Origin: Burkholderia sp. Bp8992
Lineage (GTDB): Bacteria; Pseudomonadota; Gammaproteobacteria; Burkholderiales; Burkholderiaceae
NCBI RefSeq assembly: GCF_003853705.1
Contig: NZ_QTQI01000030.1
Location: 1-64,000 of the forward strand
Reading direction: 5' to 3'
DNA: 64,000 nt
The position numbers were made by a program, and so were the translations under genes. Positions 47,795-58,849 of the stretch are shown here, in pieces. Under the pieces are notes generated by a model that saw only the letters and a program-made list of their open reading frames with translations, searched no databases and had not been told where the DNA came from. The first letter of the stretch is position 1. Each line of letters opens with the position of its first letter.

Positions 47795-47983
47795 GTGAAC
47801 ATCAACCATTCTTTCGAACTGTCGTCCATGATGATCGCGTTCGCGGTCATCGGTGTCATCGTGATCGGCGGCCTGCTGGCCGCGATGCACATGAAGCACA
47901 AATATCATCCGAACCTGATTGGCGCGCTGATCGGTGCGCTGCTGTGCTTCCTGCTGATCGAGGCGTTACCGGCGCTGACCTGA
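47795..47983 (+). CDS. 62-residue two-helix membrane protein
   Basis: GTG start behind a GGGGGAG ribosome site. Two hydrophobic segments at about residues 12-31 (MMIAFAVIGVIVIGGLLAAM) and 42-58 (IGALIGALLCFLLIEALP) are joined by a short charged loop HMKHKYHPN. No known family is recognised. Its last 18 bases overlap the 3' end of the convergent epimerase-like gene. Confidence 0.7.
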   Translation: MNINHSFELSSMMIAFAVIGVIVIGGLLAAMHMKHKYHPNLIGALIGALLCFLLIEALPALT

Positions 47984-49003
47984 CGCACTGCCCGGCGCGA
48001 GCGTTTGAAGGAAATCGTCTACGGTCGGGTACCGCAACGTCACGCACAATTCGGCCTTGAGCCGTGCGTTGGACAGGCGTCGCGACTCGCGCATGAACGA
48101 CAGCAGCGTCGGTTCGAGCTGGCGCTCGGCGTCCGCGCGACTGATGCGCGGCGGCCTCGGCAGGCCGAGCACCTGCGCGACCCGGTCGAAATACTCTCCC
48201 ATCCGCAGTTCGCTGTCGTCCGACGCGTGTACTGCGCGCGCCGGCCTGCCGCGCTCGGCCGCGCGGCGCAGGATCGCCGCGAGATCGTCCGCATGGATGT
48301 GGTTCGTGTACACGTCGTCGGCCGGCTCGAGCGCCGGCGTGCCGCGCTCGAGCCGCGCGACCGGCAGGCGGTTCGCCGCGTAGATGCCGGGAATGCGCAC
48401 GATGCGCGCGGACAGCATGCCGCGCACCGTCGCCGCACGCAGCTGCCGCTCCGCCGACACGCGCCGGAACGCGCGCGGATTCGCGGGGCGCAACGGATGC
48501 GTTTCGTCGATGCGCGCGCCGCCGCAGTCGCCGTATACGCCTGTCGTGCTCGCGTAGACGAGCCTCGGCGCGCGAAGGCCGTCGGGTACAATACGCGCTC
48601 CCCGAACGGGTGCACCGGCCTGTCGCGCAGCGGTGCGCAGCGTTCGGAGCCGGCCGACCGCCGGTGCCGCCGGCGTCGATGGCCGACGCGCAGGCATGGA
48701 CGTTGCGGCGATCAGCGCACGCGTACGCCGGTCGTCACGGCCGTCGGACTGCGGCGGCGCGAGATGCAGGATCGTGCGGGCAAGGCCCGCGAGGCGGCCG
48801 AGCGTCGCCCGGCGGTCGAGGTCGCCGACGATCGGTGTCGCGCCTGCGGCGCGCAGTTCGTCGCGGCGGGCCGGGTGGCTCGTCAGCGCGAAGATCCGCA
48901 GGTTGCGGCGCGCGTCACGCCATTGCGCGACGCAGCGCATGCCGACGTCGCCGCAGCCGACGACCAGTGCGCGCGGCCGGCGCAGGATTCGTGTCGCGAT
49001 CAT
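47966..49003 (-). CDS. NAD-dependent epimerase/dehydratase-like protein
   Basis: 345 residues. N-terminal Rossmann motif ALVVGCGDVGMRC, then LVYASTTGVYGDCGG and VYTNHIHADDLAAIL. It resembles the YeeZ-type atypical SDR group, whose catalytic YxxxK is not obvious, so a regulatory or divergent reaction is possible. The middle (about residues 100-150) is Ala/Arg-rich and unusual, perhaps an insertion. It overlaps the convergent small membrane gene by 18 bases. Confidence 0.8.
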   Translation of the reverse strand: MIATRILRRPRALVVGCGDVGMRCVAQWRDARRNLRIFALTSHPARRDELRAAGATPIVGDLDRRATLGRLAGLARTILHLAPPQSDGRDDRRTRALIAATSMPARRPSTPAAPAVGRLRTLRTAARQAGAPVRGARIVPDGLRAPRLVYASTTGVYGDCGGARIDETHPLRPANPRAFRRVSAERQLRAATVRGMLSARIVRIPGIYAANRLPVARLERGTPALEPADDVYTNHIHADDLAAILRRAAERGRPARAVHASDDSELRMGEYFDRVAQVLGLPRPPRISRADAERQLEPTLLSFMRESRRLSNARLKAELCVTLRYPTVDDFLQTLAPGSASGQRR

Positions 49004-49110
49004 GTTGGTTGCGAAATCAGTAGCGGCCGTCGCGCGACGCGCAACGGTCTTGCATTGTAGCTGCCGTGCGCGACATGCACGGTCCCCACATTTTGTTCTA
49101 GTTTGGTTCT

Positions 49111-50142
49111 ATGGCATTCAACGTCACTCTCAAGCAAAGCGGCCGGCAATTCCTGGTCGAGTCGGACGAAACCGTGCTGGCCGCCGCGCTGCGCCAGAAC
49201 GTCCATCTGCCGTACGGCTGCAAGAACGGCGCATGCGGCTCGTGCAAGGGCCAGATCGTGTCGGGCCAGATCGAACAGGGCCCGCACGCCGCGTCGGCAC
49301 TGTCCAACGACGAACGCACGCGCGGCCTCGCGCTGCTGTGCTGCTCGAAGGCCCAGTGCGATCTCGAAATCGACGTGCGTGAAATCGCCGGCGTCGACGG
49401 CGTGCAGGTCAAGAAGCTGCCGTGCCGGATCGCCGCGCTCGAGCGCAAGGCCGACGACGTGATGGTCGTGAAGCTGCAGCTGCCCGCCAACGAGCGCCTG
49501 CAGTACCTCGCAGGCCAGTACGTCGAGTTCATCCTGAAGGACGGCTCGCGCCGCAGCTACTCGATGGCGAACGCGCCGCACGAGGAAGGCCCGATCGAGC
49601 TGCACATCCGCCACATGCCGGGCGGCAAGTTCACCGACCACGTGTTCGGCGCGATGAAGGAGCGCGACATCCTGCGCTTCGAGGGCCCGCTCGGCACGTT
49701 CTTCCTGCGCGAGGATTCCGACAAGCCGATCGTGCTGCTCGCGTCGGGCACGGGCTTCGCGCCGATCAAGGCGATCATCGAGCACGTGAAGCATTCGGGC
49801 ATCACGCGCCCGATGACGCTCTACTGGGGCGCCCGCCGCAAGAAGGACATCTACCTCGCCGAACTCGCCGAGCAGTGGGCGCGCGAGATCCCGAACTTCA
49901 AGTACGTGCCGGTGCTCTCCGAGCCGGACGCCGACGATCAATGGACAGGCCGCACGGGCTTCGTCCATCGCGCGGTGATCGAGGACCTGCCCGATCTGTC
50001 GGGCCACCAGGTGTACGCGTGCGGTGCGCCGGTGATGGTCGAATCCGCGCAGCGCGACTTCACGCAGCACCACGCACTGCCGGCCGACGAGTTCTACGCG
50101 GACTCGTTCACGAGCGCCGCCGATCTCGCGCATCCGGTCTGA
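49111..50142 (+). CDS. 2Fe-2S/FAD reductase (CDP-6-deoxy-glucoseen reductase-like)
   Basis: 343 residues in three domains. A plant-type 2Fe-2S ferredoxin (about 1-90, cluster Cys in YGCKNGACGSCKG plus LLCCSKAQC) is followed by an FAD domain with RRSYSMAN and an NAD domain with LLASGTGFAPIKA. This is the architecture of AscD-type and phenol hydroxylase reductase components. The gene is not beside any oxygenase or sugar cluster, so the electron acceptor is unknown; it is most likely a housekeeping reductase. Confidence 0.88.
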   Translation: MAFNVTLKQSGRQFLVESDETVLAAALRQNVHLPYGCKNGACGSCKGQIVSGQIEQGPHAASALSNDERTRGLALLCCSKAQCDLEIDVREIAGVDGVQVKKLPCRIAALERKADDVMVVKLQLPANERLQYLAGQYVEFILKDGSRRSYSMANAPHEEGPIELHIRHMPGGKFTDHVFGAMKERDILRFEGPLGTFFLREDSDKPIVLLASGTGFAPIKAIIEHVKHSGITRPMTLYWGARRKKDIYLAELAEQWAREIPNFKYVPVLSEPDADDQWTGRTGFVHRAVIEDLPDLSGHQVYACGAPVMVESAQRDFTQHHALPADEFYADSFTSAADLAHPV

Positions 50143-50204
50143 GGACCGGGCGCGCCCGCGCCCTCGCTGCGCGCCGCCGTGTCACATCCGTGGCATCGCG
50201 GCGG

Positions 50205-50234
50205 TTTACAGTGAGGCGCGGGATGCCTTATGCT
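50205..50234 (+). promoter_or_regulatory. Strong-looking promoter ahead of a terminated leader
   Basis: TTTACA (50205-50210), 18 bases, TATGCT (50229-50234). The predicted start is near 50241, followed about 130 bases later by an intrinsic terminator. Confidence 0.6.
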
Positions 50235-50240
50235 TGCGCA

Positions 50241-50393
50241 CATGAACTGCTTCCTGTCCGCCCTTCGACGTCGCCGCTCGCCGCTCCGCCCGGATGCCGC
50301 GGGCTCGTCACGGACTCGCGCGTAACCCGCACCGCTTCACCGGTTACGCACAAGCTGTTCGACCCACCAGCCACGGCCTTCCGTGGCTTTTTT
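50241..50393 (+). ncRNA. Putative small RNA or attenuated leader before the aminotransferase gene
   Basis: About 150 bases bounded by a good promoter and an intrinsic terminator. They contain an 8-base perfect hairpin GCGTAACC/GGTTACGC (50320-50327 with 50342-50349) just ahead of the terminator stem. A 27-codon reading frame starts at 50242 ([12 protein letters not shown] then Ser/Pro/Arg rich, stop TAA overlapping the first hairpin) without an upstream ribosome site. Either a free sRNA or a termination leader for the gene at 50435 is possible. Confidence 0.45.
50369..50393 (+). terminator. Intrinsic terminator upstream of the aminotransferase
   Basis: AGCCACGG (50369-50376) pairs with CCGTGGCT (50381-50388) over CCTT, followed by T5 or more. 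It lies only 42 bases before the ATG at 50435. Confidence 0.9.
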
Positions 50394-50434
50394 ATTGCCC
50401 GTTTCCCTTTCAACGCCCGCTGGAGTCTGCTGCC

Positions 50435-51619
50435 ATGCCCCTGAACGATTTTCCGATCGACTCGCTGATGTACATCACGAACCGCCCCGACATCGTGTTT
50501 ACGCACGGCAAGGGTTCGTGGCTCTACGATCACACGGGCAAGCGCTATCTGGACTTCATCCAGGGCTGGGCCGTCAACAGCCTCGGCCACTGCAACGACG
50601 GTATCGTCGAGGCACTGAAAACGCAGGCCGAGAAGCTGCTGAACCCGTCGCCGGCGTTCTACAACGAGCCGATGGCGAAGCTCGCGGGCCTGCTCACGCA
50701 GCACAGCGTGTTCGACAAGGTGTTCTTCACGAACAGCGGCGCCGAAGCGAACGAAGGCGCGATCAAGCTCGCGCGCAAGTGGGGCCGCAAGTTCAAGAAC
50801 GGCGCGTACGAGATCATCACGTTCGACCACAGCTTCCACGGCCGCACGCTCGCGACGATGTCGGCCAGCGGCAAGCCGGGCTGGGACACGATCTACGCGC
50901 CGCAGGTGCCGGGTTTCCCGAAGGCCGAGCTGAACGACATCAACTCGGTCGAGAAGCTGATCACCGACAAGACCGTCGCCGTGATGCTCGAACCGATCCA
51001 GGGCGAAGGCGGCGTGATTCCGGCGACGCGCGAATTCATGCAGGCGCTGCGCGCGCTGACGAAGCAGCACGACCTGCTGCTGATCGTCGACGAAGTGCAG
51101 AGCGGTTGCGGCCGCGCGGGCACGCTGTTCGCGTACGAACTCGCCGGTATCGAGCCGGACGTCATGACGCTCGCGAAGGGCATCGGTGGCGGCGCGCCGC
51201 TCGGCGCACTGCTGTCGAAGGCCGACGTCGCGGTATTCGAGGCCGGCGATCAGGGCGGCACCTACAACGGCAACCCGCTGATGACGGCGGTCGGCTATTC
51301 GGTGATCTCGCAGCTCGTCGCACCGGGCTTCCTCGAAGGCGTGCGCGCACGCGGCGAATACCTGAAGCGCAAGCTGCTCGAACTGTCGGAAGAGCGCGGC
51401 TTCGAGGGCGAACGCGGTGAAGGCCTGCTGCGCGCGCTGCTGCTCGGCAAGGACATCGGCCCGCAGATCGTCGAGAAGGCGCGCGACATGCAGCCGGACG
51501 GCCTGCTGCTGAACGCCGCGCGACCGAACCTGCTGCGCTTCATGCCCGCACTGAACGTGACGACCGAGGAAATCGACCAGATGATGGCGATGCTGCGGTC
51601 GATCCTCGACACGCTCTAA
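50435..51619 (+). CDS. argD: Class III aminotransferase (acetylornithine transaminase family)
   Basis: 394 residues. PLP fold-type I subgroup [52 protein letters not shown] and the PLP Lys in [13 protein letters not shown]. ArgD converts N-acetylglutamate semialdehyde with glutamate, and in many bacteria also serves lysine synthesis. Specificity within this family is hard to assign from sequence alone; no arg genes are adjacent. Ribosome site TGGAG before the ATG. It is preceded by the promoter-hairpin-terminator unit. Confidence 0.85.
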   Translation: MPLNDFPIDSLMYITNRPDIVFTHGKGSWLYDHTGKRYLDFIQGWAVNSLGHCNDGIVEALKTQAEKLLNPSPAFYNEPMAKLAGLLTQHSVFDKVFFTNSGAEANEGAIKLARKWGRKFKNGAYEIITFDHSFHGRTLATMSASGKPGWDTIYAPQVPGFPKAELNDINSVEKLITDKTVAVMLEPIQGEGGVIPATREFMQALRALTKQHDLLLIVDEVQSGCGRAGTLFAYELAGIEPDVMTLAKGIGGGAPLGALLSKADVAVFEAGDQGGTYNGNPLMTAVGYSVISQLVAPGFLEGVRARGEYLKRKLLELSEERGFEGERGEGLLRALLLGKDIGPQIVEKARDMQPDGLLLNAARPNLLRFMPALNVTTEEIDQMMAMLRSILDTL

Positions 51620-51632
51620 GGAGACCGCCGCG

Positions 51633-52088
51633 ATGGATGCCGCCGCCGATGCTGTCGCGATCCGCCCGTTCGAACGCGCCGACACCGATGCCGTGCTCGA
51701 AGTATGGCGCGACGCGTTCCCGCAATACGAAGACGCCGATGCGCCGCCGCATCGCGATCCGCTGCGATCGATCGCGCTGAAGCTCGCGACGCAGCCGGAA
51801 CTGTTCTTCGTCGCGACCAGCGGCGCGCGCGTCGTCGGCACGCTGATGGCGGGTTTCGACGGCCATCGCGGCTGGCTCTACTCGTTCGGCGTCGCGAACG
51901 ACGCGCGTCGGCTCGGCGTCGGCCGCGCGCTGATCGCGCACGCGGAACGCGCGCTCGCCGCGCGCGGCTGCCTGAAGATCAACCTGCAGGTGCTGCCCGG
52001 CAACGACGACGCGTGCCGCTTCTACGCGGCGCTCGGTTATCGCGTCGAGGAGCGCATCTCGTTCGGCAAGACGCTGCCGGCCGCGTGA
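51633..52088 (+). CDS. GNAT family N-acetyltransferase
   Basis: 151 residues. The acetyl-CoA pyrophosphate-binding motif is ARRLGVGRALIAHAE, preceded by LYSFGVANDAR and followed by NDDACRFYAALGYR. It resembles YpeA/RimI-like proteins. It starts 13 bases after the aminotransferase stop behind a GGAG site, so the two are co-transcribed. The substrate is unknown. Confidence 0.87.
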   Translation: MDAAADAVAIRPFERADTDAVLEVWRDAFPQYEDADAPPHRDPLRSIALKLATQPELFFVATSGARVVGTLMAGFDGHRGWLYSFGVANDARRLGVGRALIAHAERALAARGCLKINLQVLPGNDDACRFYAALGYRVEERISFGKTLPAA

Positions 52089-52109
52089 TGCCGCCGGCAG
52101 CGGCCCGGG

Positions 52110-52787
52110 TCAGTTCGTGCGCGTGATCGGTCCCGCGCCCGGCAGCGGATTGCCGAGCGCGTCGGTCGGCACGGCCTGCTGCTCGAACGCCGCGAAATAC
52201 GCGGCCCATTGTGTGTCGCTCACGCGCACGATCAGCGCACCGTCCTGCCACACGTCGTTGTGGTCGTTGTGGTCGTCGCCCGCGCGATGCAGGTAGTTCG
52301 GGCCCGTCGAGCCCTGGTTCATGTGCGTGTCGTGGATGCCGTTGCCTTCCGTATAGGTACGGCCGAACACGACGACGTCGAGGCCCTGCGACTGCGCGGC
52401 GTTCACGAGCCGCAGCAGCGACGGGATCGGTTCGGGATTCTCGGTGCCGTCCATCACCGCACTCGCGCGCCACGCGCCCGTCTCGTTCAGGATGTCGCTG
52501 CGCAGGTAATCGAGCGCGGGCAGCGCGGCCTGCCCCGTGAGGTCGGTGTAGCCTTCGGCCGCGGCCGCGAGCGTCCCGGTGACGGGATGGTGGAAATCGT
52601 AGACGAGCTTGTAGTTCAGCAGGTCGTCCGCATCGCTGGTGCCGACGTTGATCGCGACATCCCAGTCGCCTGACGGCAGCGCCAGCGTCAGGTGGATGTG
52701 GTACTGGATCTCGCTGCCGTGCGGCGAGCCCTTCAGTTTCGCCACCGATGTCACCTTCGCCTTCACGAAACCGTAGTCCAGACTCAT
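52110..52787 (-). CDS. DUF2278 family protein
   Basis: 225 residues. DUF2278 (YukJ-like) layout: DYGFVKAKVTSVAKLKGSPH, IQYHIHLTLA, LDYLRSDIL and VFGRTYTEGNGIHDTHMNQG, then a His/Asp-rich segment HRAGDDHNDHNDVWQDGAL that looks like a metal site. No signal peptide. The function is unknown. Tail-to-tail with the GNAT gene, 21 bases apart. Confidence 0.85.
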   Translation of the reverse strand: MSLDYGFVKAKVTSVAKLKGSPHGSEIQYHIHLTLALPSGDWDVAINVGTSDADDLLNYKLVYDFHHPVTGTLAAAAEGYTDLTGQAALPALDYLRSDILNETGAWRASAVMDGTENPEPIPSLLRLVNAAQSQGLDVVVFGRTYTEGNGIHDTHMNQGSTGPNYLHRAGDDHNDHNDVWQDGALIVRVSDTQWAAYFAAFEQQAVPTDALGNPLPGAGPITRTN

Positions 52788-52955
52788 GCGTGCTCTCCAT
52801 GTTCCGATGGATCGTCGATGCTACGCGGCCCGTGTGTCGGTTTGTGGGCGACAGGCTGCGGCCTGCGCTCCCTGTTCCCGCGCCACATGCGCAGCACAAC
52901 ACTCGAATGGAGTCGCGTCCGCGCGCACAGTTCGGCACGAATCGCCCGGACAAGA

Positions 52956-52987
52956 AAAAAGGCTGTCACGGCATCCCGTGACAGCCT
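52956..52987 (-). terminator. Terminator of the liv operon
   Basis: AAAGGCTGTCACGG (52956-52969) pairs perfectly with 52974-52987 around CATC; on the minus strand a T-rich run follows. It lies 69 bases past the livF stop. Confidence 0.9.
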
Positions 52988-53056
52988 TTCGAAAGCCCTG
53001 GTGCGACGCACGCGGCATTCGCCGCCGCGCGTCACCGGGCCCGCTCGTTCGCTTGC

Positions 53057-53772
<716 letters not shown>

Positions 53773-53773
<1 letters not shown>

Positions 53774-54549
53774 CAGTGCACCCCTGCGCCGAGATATGCC
53801 TCAATCACCTTCGGATTCTTCTGCACGTCCTGCGGCAGACCCTCGGCGATCACCTTGCCGTAATCGAGCACCGTCATCCGGTTGCACAGCCCCATCACGA
53901 GCTTCACGTCGTGCTCGATCAGGAGAATCGTGCGGCCGTCCGAGCGGATCTTGTCGAGCAGGCGCGTGAGTTCGACCTTCTCGGTCGCGTTCATCCCGGC
54001 CGCCGGCTCGTCGAGCGCGAGCAGCTTCGGGTCGGTCGCCAGCGCGCGCGCAATCTCGAGACGGCGCTGGTGGCCGTACGACAGGTTGCGCGACGTGTAG
54101 TCCGCGTACTGCAGCACGCCCACGTATTCGAGCAGCTCGATCGCGCGCTCCTTGATCTCGCGCTCTTCCTGGCGTTCGGCCGGCGTCTGGAACACCGCGC
54201 CGAGCAGCCCGTGCTTGGTGCGCACGTGGCGGCCCACCATCACGTTCTCGAGTGCCGTCATCCCGCCGAACAGGCGGATGTTCTGGAACGTGCGCGCGAT
54301 GCCGGCCTTGGCCACCTGGTGCACGGCCGTCGGCGTGTAGTTCGTGCCGTCCAGCTTGAAGTCGCCGGAGTCCGGCGTGTAGAGGCCCGTGATCACGTTG
54401 AAGAACGTGGTCTTGCCGGCGCCGTTCGGGCCGATCAGGCCGTAGATCTCGCCTTCCTTGATCTGCAGGCCGACGTCGGACAGCGCCTGCAGCCCGCCGA
54501 AGCGCTTGTTCACGCCCGAGACGGACAGTCGGATTTGCTTGTCGCTCAT
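53773..54549 (-). CDS. livG: Branched-chain amino-acid ABC transporter ATPase LivG
   Basis: 258 residues. Walker A GPNGAGKTT, signature LSYGHQRRLEIARAL, Walker B LLALDEPAAGMN and switch LIEHDVKLVMGLC. The LivG-type insertion (RTFQNIRLFGGMTALENVMVG) is present. Co-transcribed between livM and livF; 23 bases after livM. Confidence 0.94.
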
Positions 54550-54572
54550 GTGTGTATCCCCTTGTCCGTAGG

Positions 54573-55742
<1,170 letters not shown>

Positions 55743-55760
55743 GTTGTTTGCTCCCTTCCG

Positions 55761-56711
55761 TTACGCGCGATCCGCGACCCGTTCGCCCAGCAGGCCGGAC
55801 GGACGGAACACCAGCACGATGATCAGCACGACGAAGGCGAACACGTCCTGGTAGTTACTGCCGAATACGCCGCCCGTGAGATTGCCGATGTAGCCGGCCC
55901 CGAGCTGCTCGATCAGGCCGAGCAGCACGCCGCCGACCATCGCGCCGCCGAGGTTGCCGATCCCGCCCAGCACCGCGGCGGTGAACGCCTTCATGCCGGG
56001 GATGAAGCCCATGTAGAAGTGCACGTTGCCGTATTCGGACGCGATCATCACGCCGGCCAGCGCGGCGAGCGCGGAGCCGATCATGAACGTCGCGGAGATC
56101 ACGAAGTTCGGGTTCACGCCCATCAGGCTGGCCGTATTCGGGCTTTCGGCGATCGCGCGCATCGCGCGGCCGAGCTTGGTCTTGTGCACGAGCAGCAGCA
56201 GGCCGCCCATCACGATGAACGCGACCGCGATGATCACGATTTCAGTGACAGAGATCACGGCGCCGGGCGTCGTGTCGGTGGCCTTGATCACGTTGATCGG
56301 GTCGGTCGGCAGCAATTGCGGGAACGGCAGCGGGTTGCGCGACCAGATGATCATCGCAGCGGTCTGCAGCAGGATCGACACGCCGATCGCAGTGATCAGC
56401 GGGGCGAGGCGCGGTGCGCGGCGCAGCGGCCGGTACGCGACGCGTTCGATCGTGAAGCCGACGAACGCACAGACGACCGCGGCGATGCCCAGGCCGATCG
56501 TCAGCGTCGCGACGTTGCCGAGTCCGGGGAAATGGTTCTGCAGCACGGTGATGGCCGACAGCGCGACCATCGCGCCGATCATCAGCACGTCGCCGTGCGC
56601 GAAGTTGATGATGCCGAGAATGCCGTACACCATCGTGTAGCCCAACGCGATGATGGCGTAGACACTGCCGAGCACCAGCCCGTTGAGAACCTGCTGGACG
56701 AAAATATCCAT
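55761..56711 (-). CDS. livH: Branched-chain amino-acid ABC transporter permease LivH
   Basis: 316 residues with eight or so membrane segments. It begins MDIFVQQVLNGLVLGSVYAI and continues with IALGYTMVYGILGIINFAHGD, YRPLRRAPRLAPLITAIG and AAVLGGIGNLGGAMVGG. First intact gene of livHMGF. Upstream lies a hairpin terminator and then the livK relic. Confidence 0.94.
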   Translation of the reverse strand: MDIFVQQVLNGLVLGSVYAIIALGYTMVYGILGIINFAHGDVLMIGAMVALSAITVLQNHFPGLGNVATLTIGLGIAAVVCAFVGFTIERVAYRPLRRAPRLAPLITAIGVSILLQTAAMIIWSRNPLPFPQLLPTDPINVIKATDTTPGAVISVTEIVIIAVAFIVMGGLLLLVHKTKLGRAMRAIAESPNTASLMGVNPNFVISATFMIGSALAALAGVMIASEYGNVHFYMGFIPGMKAFTAAVLGGIGNLGGAMVGGVLLGLIEQLGAGYIGNLTGGVFGSNYQDVFAFVVLIIVLVFRPSGLLGERVADRA

Positions 56712-56882
56712 TTAAAGCTCCTTGGCCCGTGCAGCCGGAGGACGTTGCGCCCCGCGGGTAAGCGAGGAATCGCGCCTTCTCGGCGACACTGCGGGTACTA
56801 GTCGATACCGGTAAGGGTGGATCGTCCCGGCGCGCGCCGCCCGGCCTGTACGGCCGGACCTGCCGCCGGAGCGGATACAAAA

Positions 56883-56915
56883 ACGGCACCGCACTGTTCC
56901 GGTGCCGTCATGAGT
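56883..56915 (-). terminator. Hairpin terminator/attenuator between livK relic and livH
   Basis: ACGGCACCG (56883-56891) pairs with CGGTGCCGT (56900-56908) over 8 bases; on the minus strand TTTTTG follows. It lies just past the relic stop, where liv operons often have a partial terminator giving the binding protein higher expression. Confidence 0.8.
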
Positions 56916-56922
56916 CCCGTCG

Positions 56923-57597
56923 CTAAATCGTCACGACATCGAGGACGGTGTTCCTGGCCTCCTTGAAGTCGTGGAGCAGCATGCCGAGACGGCCTTCGTC
57001 CGGTTTCCCGGCATCCGTGCCTTGGCCCGTCCGACGCGGCGCAAGCGCCCCATCCGGACGGATCGGATTCCGTGCCGCGTTGCCTGGCACGGCACCGCGA
57101 ACGCCGCACCCGACATTCGTCAGGACTGCGTCGGAATCCATCGTACGAACCAGACCGCGCGCCATGACCCGACCGGTCGTGGCGGCACGCTGATTCATCG
57201 AATTGAAATGAAGGGGGGCCGGTGACATCGGCGCGCTGCCCGCAGCGCCGCGCTCGGCCGGCATCCGTCGAGCGGCACGCACGGTCGGCGTCGCGCCACG
57301 ATCGGCGGCTTGCTGCACTGCAACCGGCATGCCCGCTGCCGGGCCGTTCGTCGGCCCAAGCGCGTTGATTTCGTCAATCGTCAAACGTGCCCCGTATTCC
57401 TTGTCGTTGCCCCATTGCGCGATACGGCACGCCGTTGGCGCCGCACGACCGGTTCCAGCGACGCGCACGCCGCTGGCCGGCGGTGCCGCGAACACCGCAG
57501 CCTCCCTGCCCGCCCCGTCGTCGCTCTTTTTGCTGCATCCGGCAAGCATTGCAACCGGTGCGGCGACGGACACGGCGTACGCCAACTTCACATGCAT
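56923..57597 (-). pseudogene. livK: Degenerate livK (branched-chain amino-acid binding lipoprotein) relic
   Basis: An open frame of 224 residues in the place where livK precedes livHMGF. Lipoprotein signal with lipobox MLAGC (Cys21), then a Ser/Ala linker. Only patches of LivK homology remain: GNDKEYGARLTIDEINALG (about 63-81), a stretch resembling the QDDAADP region (about 93-108), LHFNS, and a C-terminal LHDFKEARNTVLDVVTI. The rest does not align, and the length is about 60% of a normal LivK (about 380), so the solute-binding fold cannot form. Codon use is less GC3-biased than the neighbours. The reading frame nevertheless has no stop. Confidence 0.75.
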
Positions 57598-57660
57598 CGA
57601 ATGGTCTCCCGCGCCTTGCCAAAACCCGTTTCAAAGCCATTCCGGCTTGAAAACGGGCGC

Positions 57661-57690
57661 ATTGTAACTCCATTTATAGGACGCCAATAA
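57661..57690 (-). promoter_or_regulatory. Promoter-like sequence ahead of the livK relic
   Basis: Minus strand TTATTG (57690-57685), 18 bases, TACAAT (57666-57661), about 60 bases before the relic start. A GGGAGA ribosome site is also present, so the relic may still be transcribed and translated. Confidence 0.45.
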
Positions 57691-57816
57691 TCCCGATTCG
57701 ATGGGGTTTTCCTGCATTGCAACCAATTTTGAGAGACGGCTGGAAACGCATGGAGCAACCAGGTTGCACCACAGTCGCGAATCATGGTTGCGATTGCAAT
57801 TTCGAGACGCAAAAAA

Positions 57817-57839
57817 AAGCGCGCCGGGAAGGCGCGCTT
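57817..57839 (-). terminator. Terminator of ispH
   Basis: AAGCGCGCC (57817-57825) pairs with GGCGCGCTT (57831-57839) over GGGAA; on the minus strand eight T follow. Confidence 0.92.
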
Positions 57840-57866
57840 CGGTGTTCCGCAGGTGCGATGCGGCGA

Positions 57867-58847
57867 TCAGGCGGCAGGCGGCAGGTTCAACCCGCGCGGC
57901 AGCGGAAACGACACGTTTTCCTCGATGCCGTCGAGTGCGCGAACGTTGCGCACGCCGAGTTCGCGCAGCCGCGCGATCACGGCCTGGGCGAGCACTTCCG
58001 GCGCCGACGCGCCGGCCGTCACGCCGATGCGGCGCTTGCCGGCGACCCATGCCGGATCGATCTGGTCGGGCGCGTCGACCATGTAGGCGTCGACGCCGCG
58101 CTTCTCGGCCACTTCGCGCAGGCGGCTCGAATTCGAGCTGTTGGGACTGCCGACGACGATCACGACATCACATTGCGGCGCCATGAACTTCACCGCGTCC
58201 TGGCGGTTCTGCGTCGCGTAGCAGATGTCCTGCTTCTTCGGCTCGCGGATCTTCGGGTACTTCGCCTTCAGCGCACCGATGATCTCCGCTGCGTCGTCGA
58301 CGGACAGCGTCGTCTGCGTGACGAGCGCGATGCGCTCGGGATCGGCCAGCTCGAGTTTCTGCACGTCCTCGACGCTCTCGACGAGATGCATGCCGCGCTC
58401 GACCTGCCCCATCGTGCCTTCGACTTCCGGGTGGCCCTTGTGCCCGATCATGACGATGTCGACGCCGTCCTGGCGCATCTTCGCCACTTCGACGTGCACC
58501 TTCGTGACGAGCGGGCAGGTTGCGTCGTAAATGCGCAGGCCGCGCACGTCGGCCTCGTCGCGCACGGCCTTGGACACGCCGTGCGCACTGAAGATCACGG
58601 TGTTGCCGGCCGGCACTTCCTCGAGTTCCTCGACGAAGATCGCGCCCTTCTTCTTCAGATCCTCGACGACGTACTTGTTGTGGACGATCTCGTGACGAAC
58701 GTAGATCGGCGCACCGTGCATCGCGATCGCGCGCTCGACGATCTCGATCGCGCGGTCGACGCCCGCGCAGAAGCCGCGCGGCTGGGCCAGCAGGATTTCG
58801 GCATCGGCGGCGACGGTCTGCCCGGACAGCGTATCGGTGGTGCTCAT
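57867..58847 (-). CDS. ispH: 4-hydroxy-3-methylbut-2-enyl diphosphate reductase
   Basis: 326 residues, normal length. Last step of the MEP isoprenoid pathway. The three cluster Cys residues are in [25 protein letters not shown] and [11 protein letters not shown]. Active-site HxG and SPNSSNS motifs are present. It starts two bases after the fkpB stop, a conserved pairing. Confidence 0.96.
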   Translation of the reverse strand: MSTTDTLSGQTVAADAEILLAQPRGFCAGVDRAIEIVERAIAMHGAPIYVRHEIVHNKYVVEDLKKKGAIFVEELEEVPAGNTVIFSAHGVSKAVRDEADVRGLRIYDATCPLVTKVHVEVAKMRQDGVDIVMIGHKGHPEVEGTMGQVERGMHLVESVEDVQKLELADPERIALVTQTTLSVDDAAEIIGALKAKYPKIREPKKQDICYATQNRQDAVKFMAPQCDVVIVVGSPNSSNSSRLREVAEKRGVDAYMVDAPDQIDPAWVAGKRRIGVTAGASAPEVLAQAVIARLRELGVRNVRALDGIEENVSFPLPRGLNLPPAA

Positions 58848-58849
58848 GA

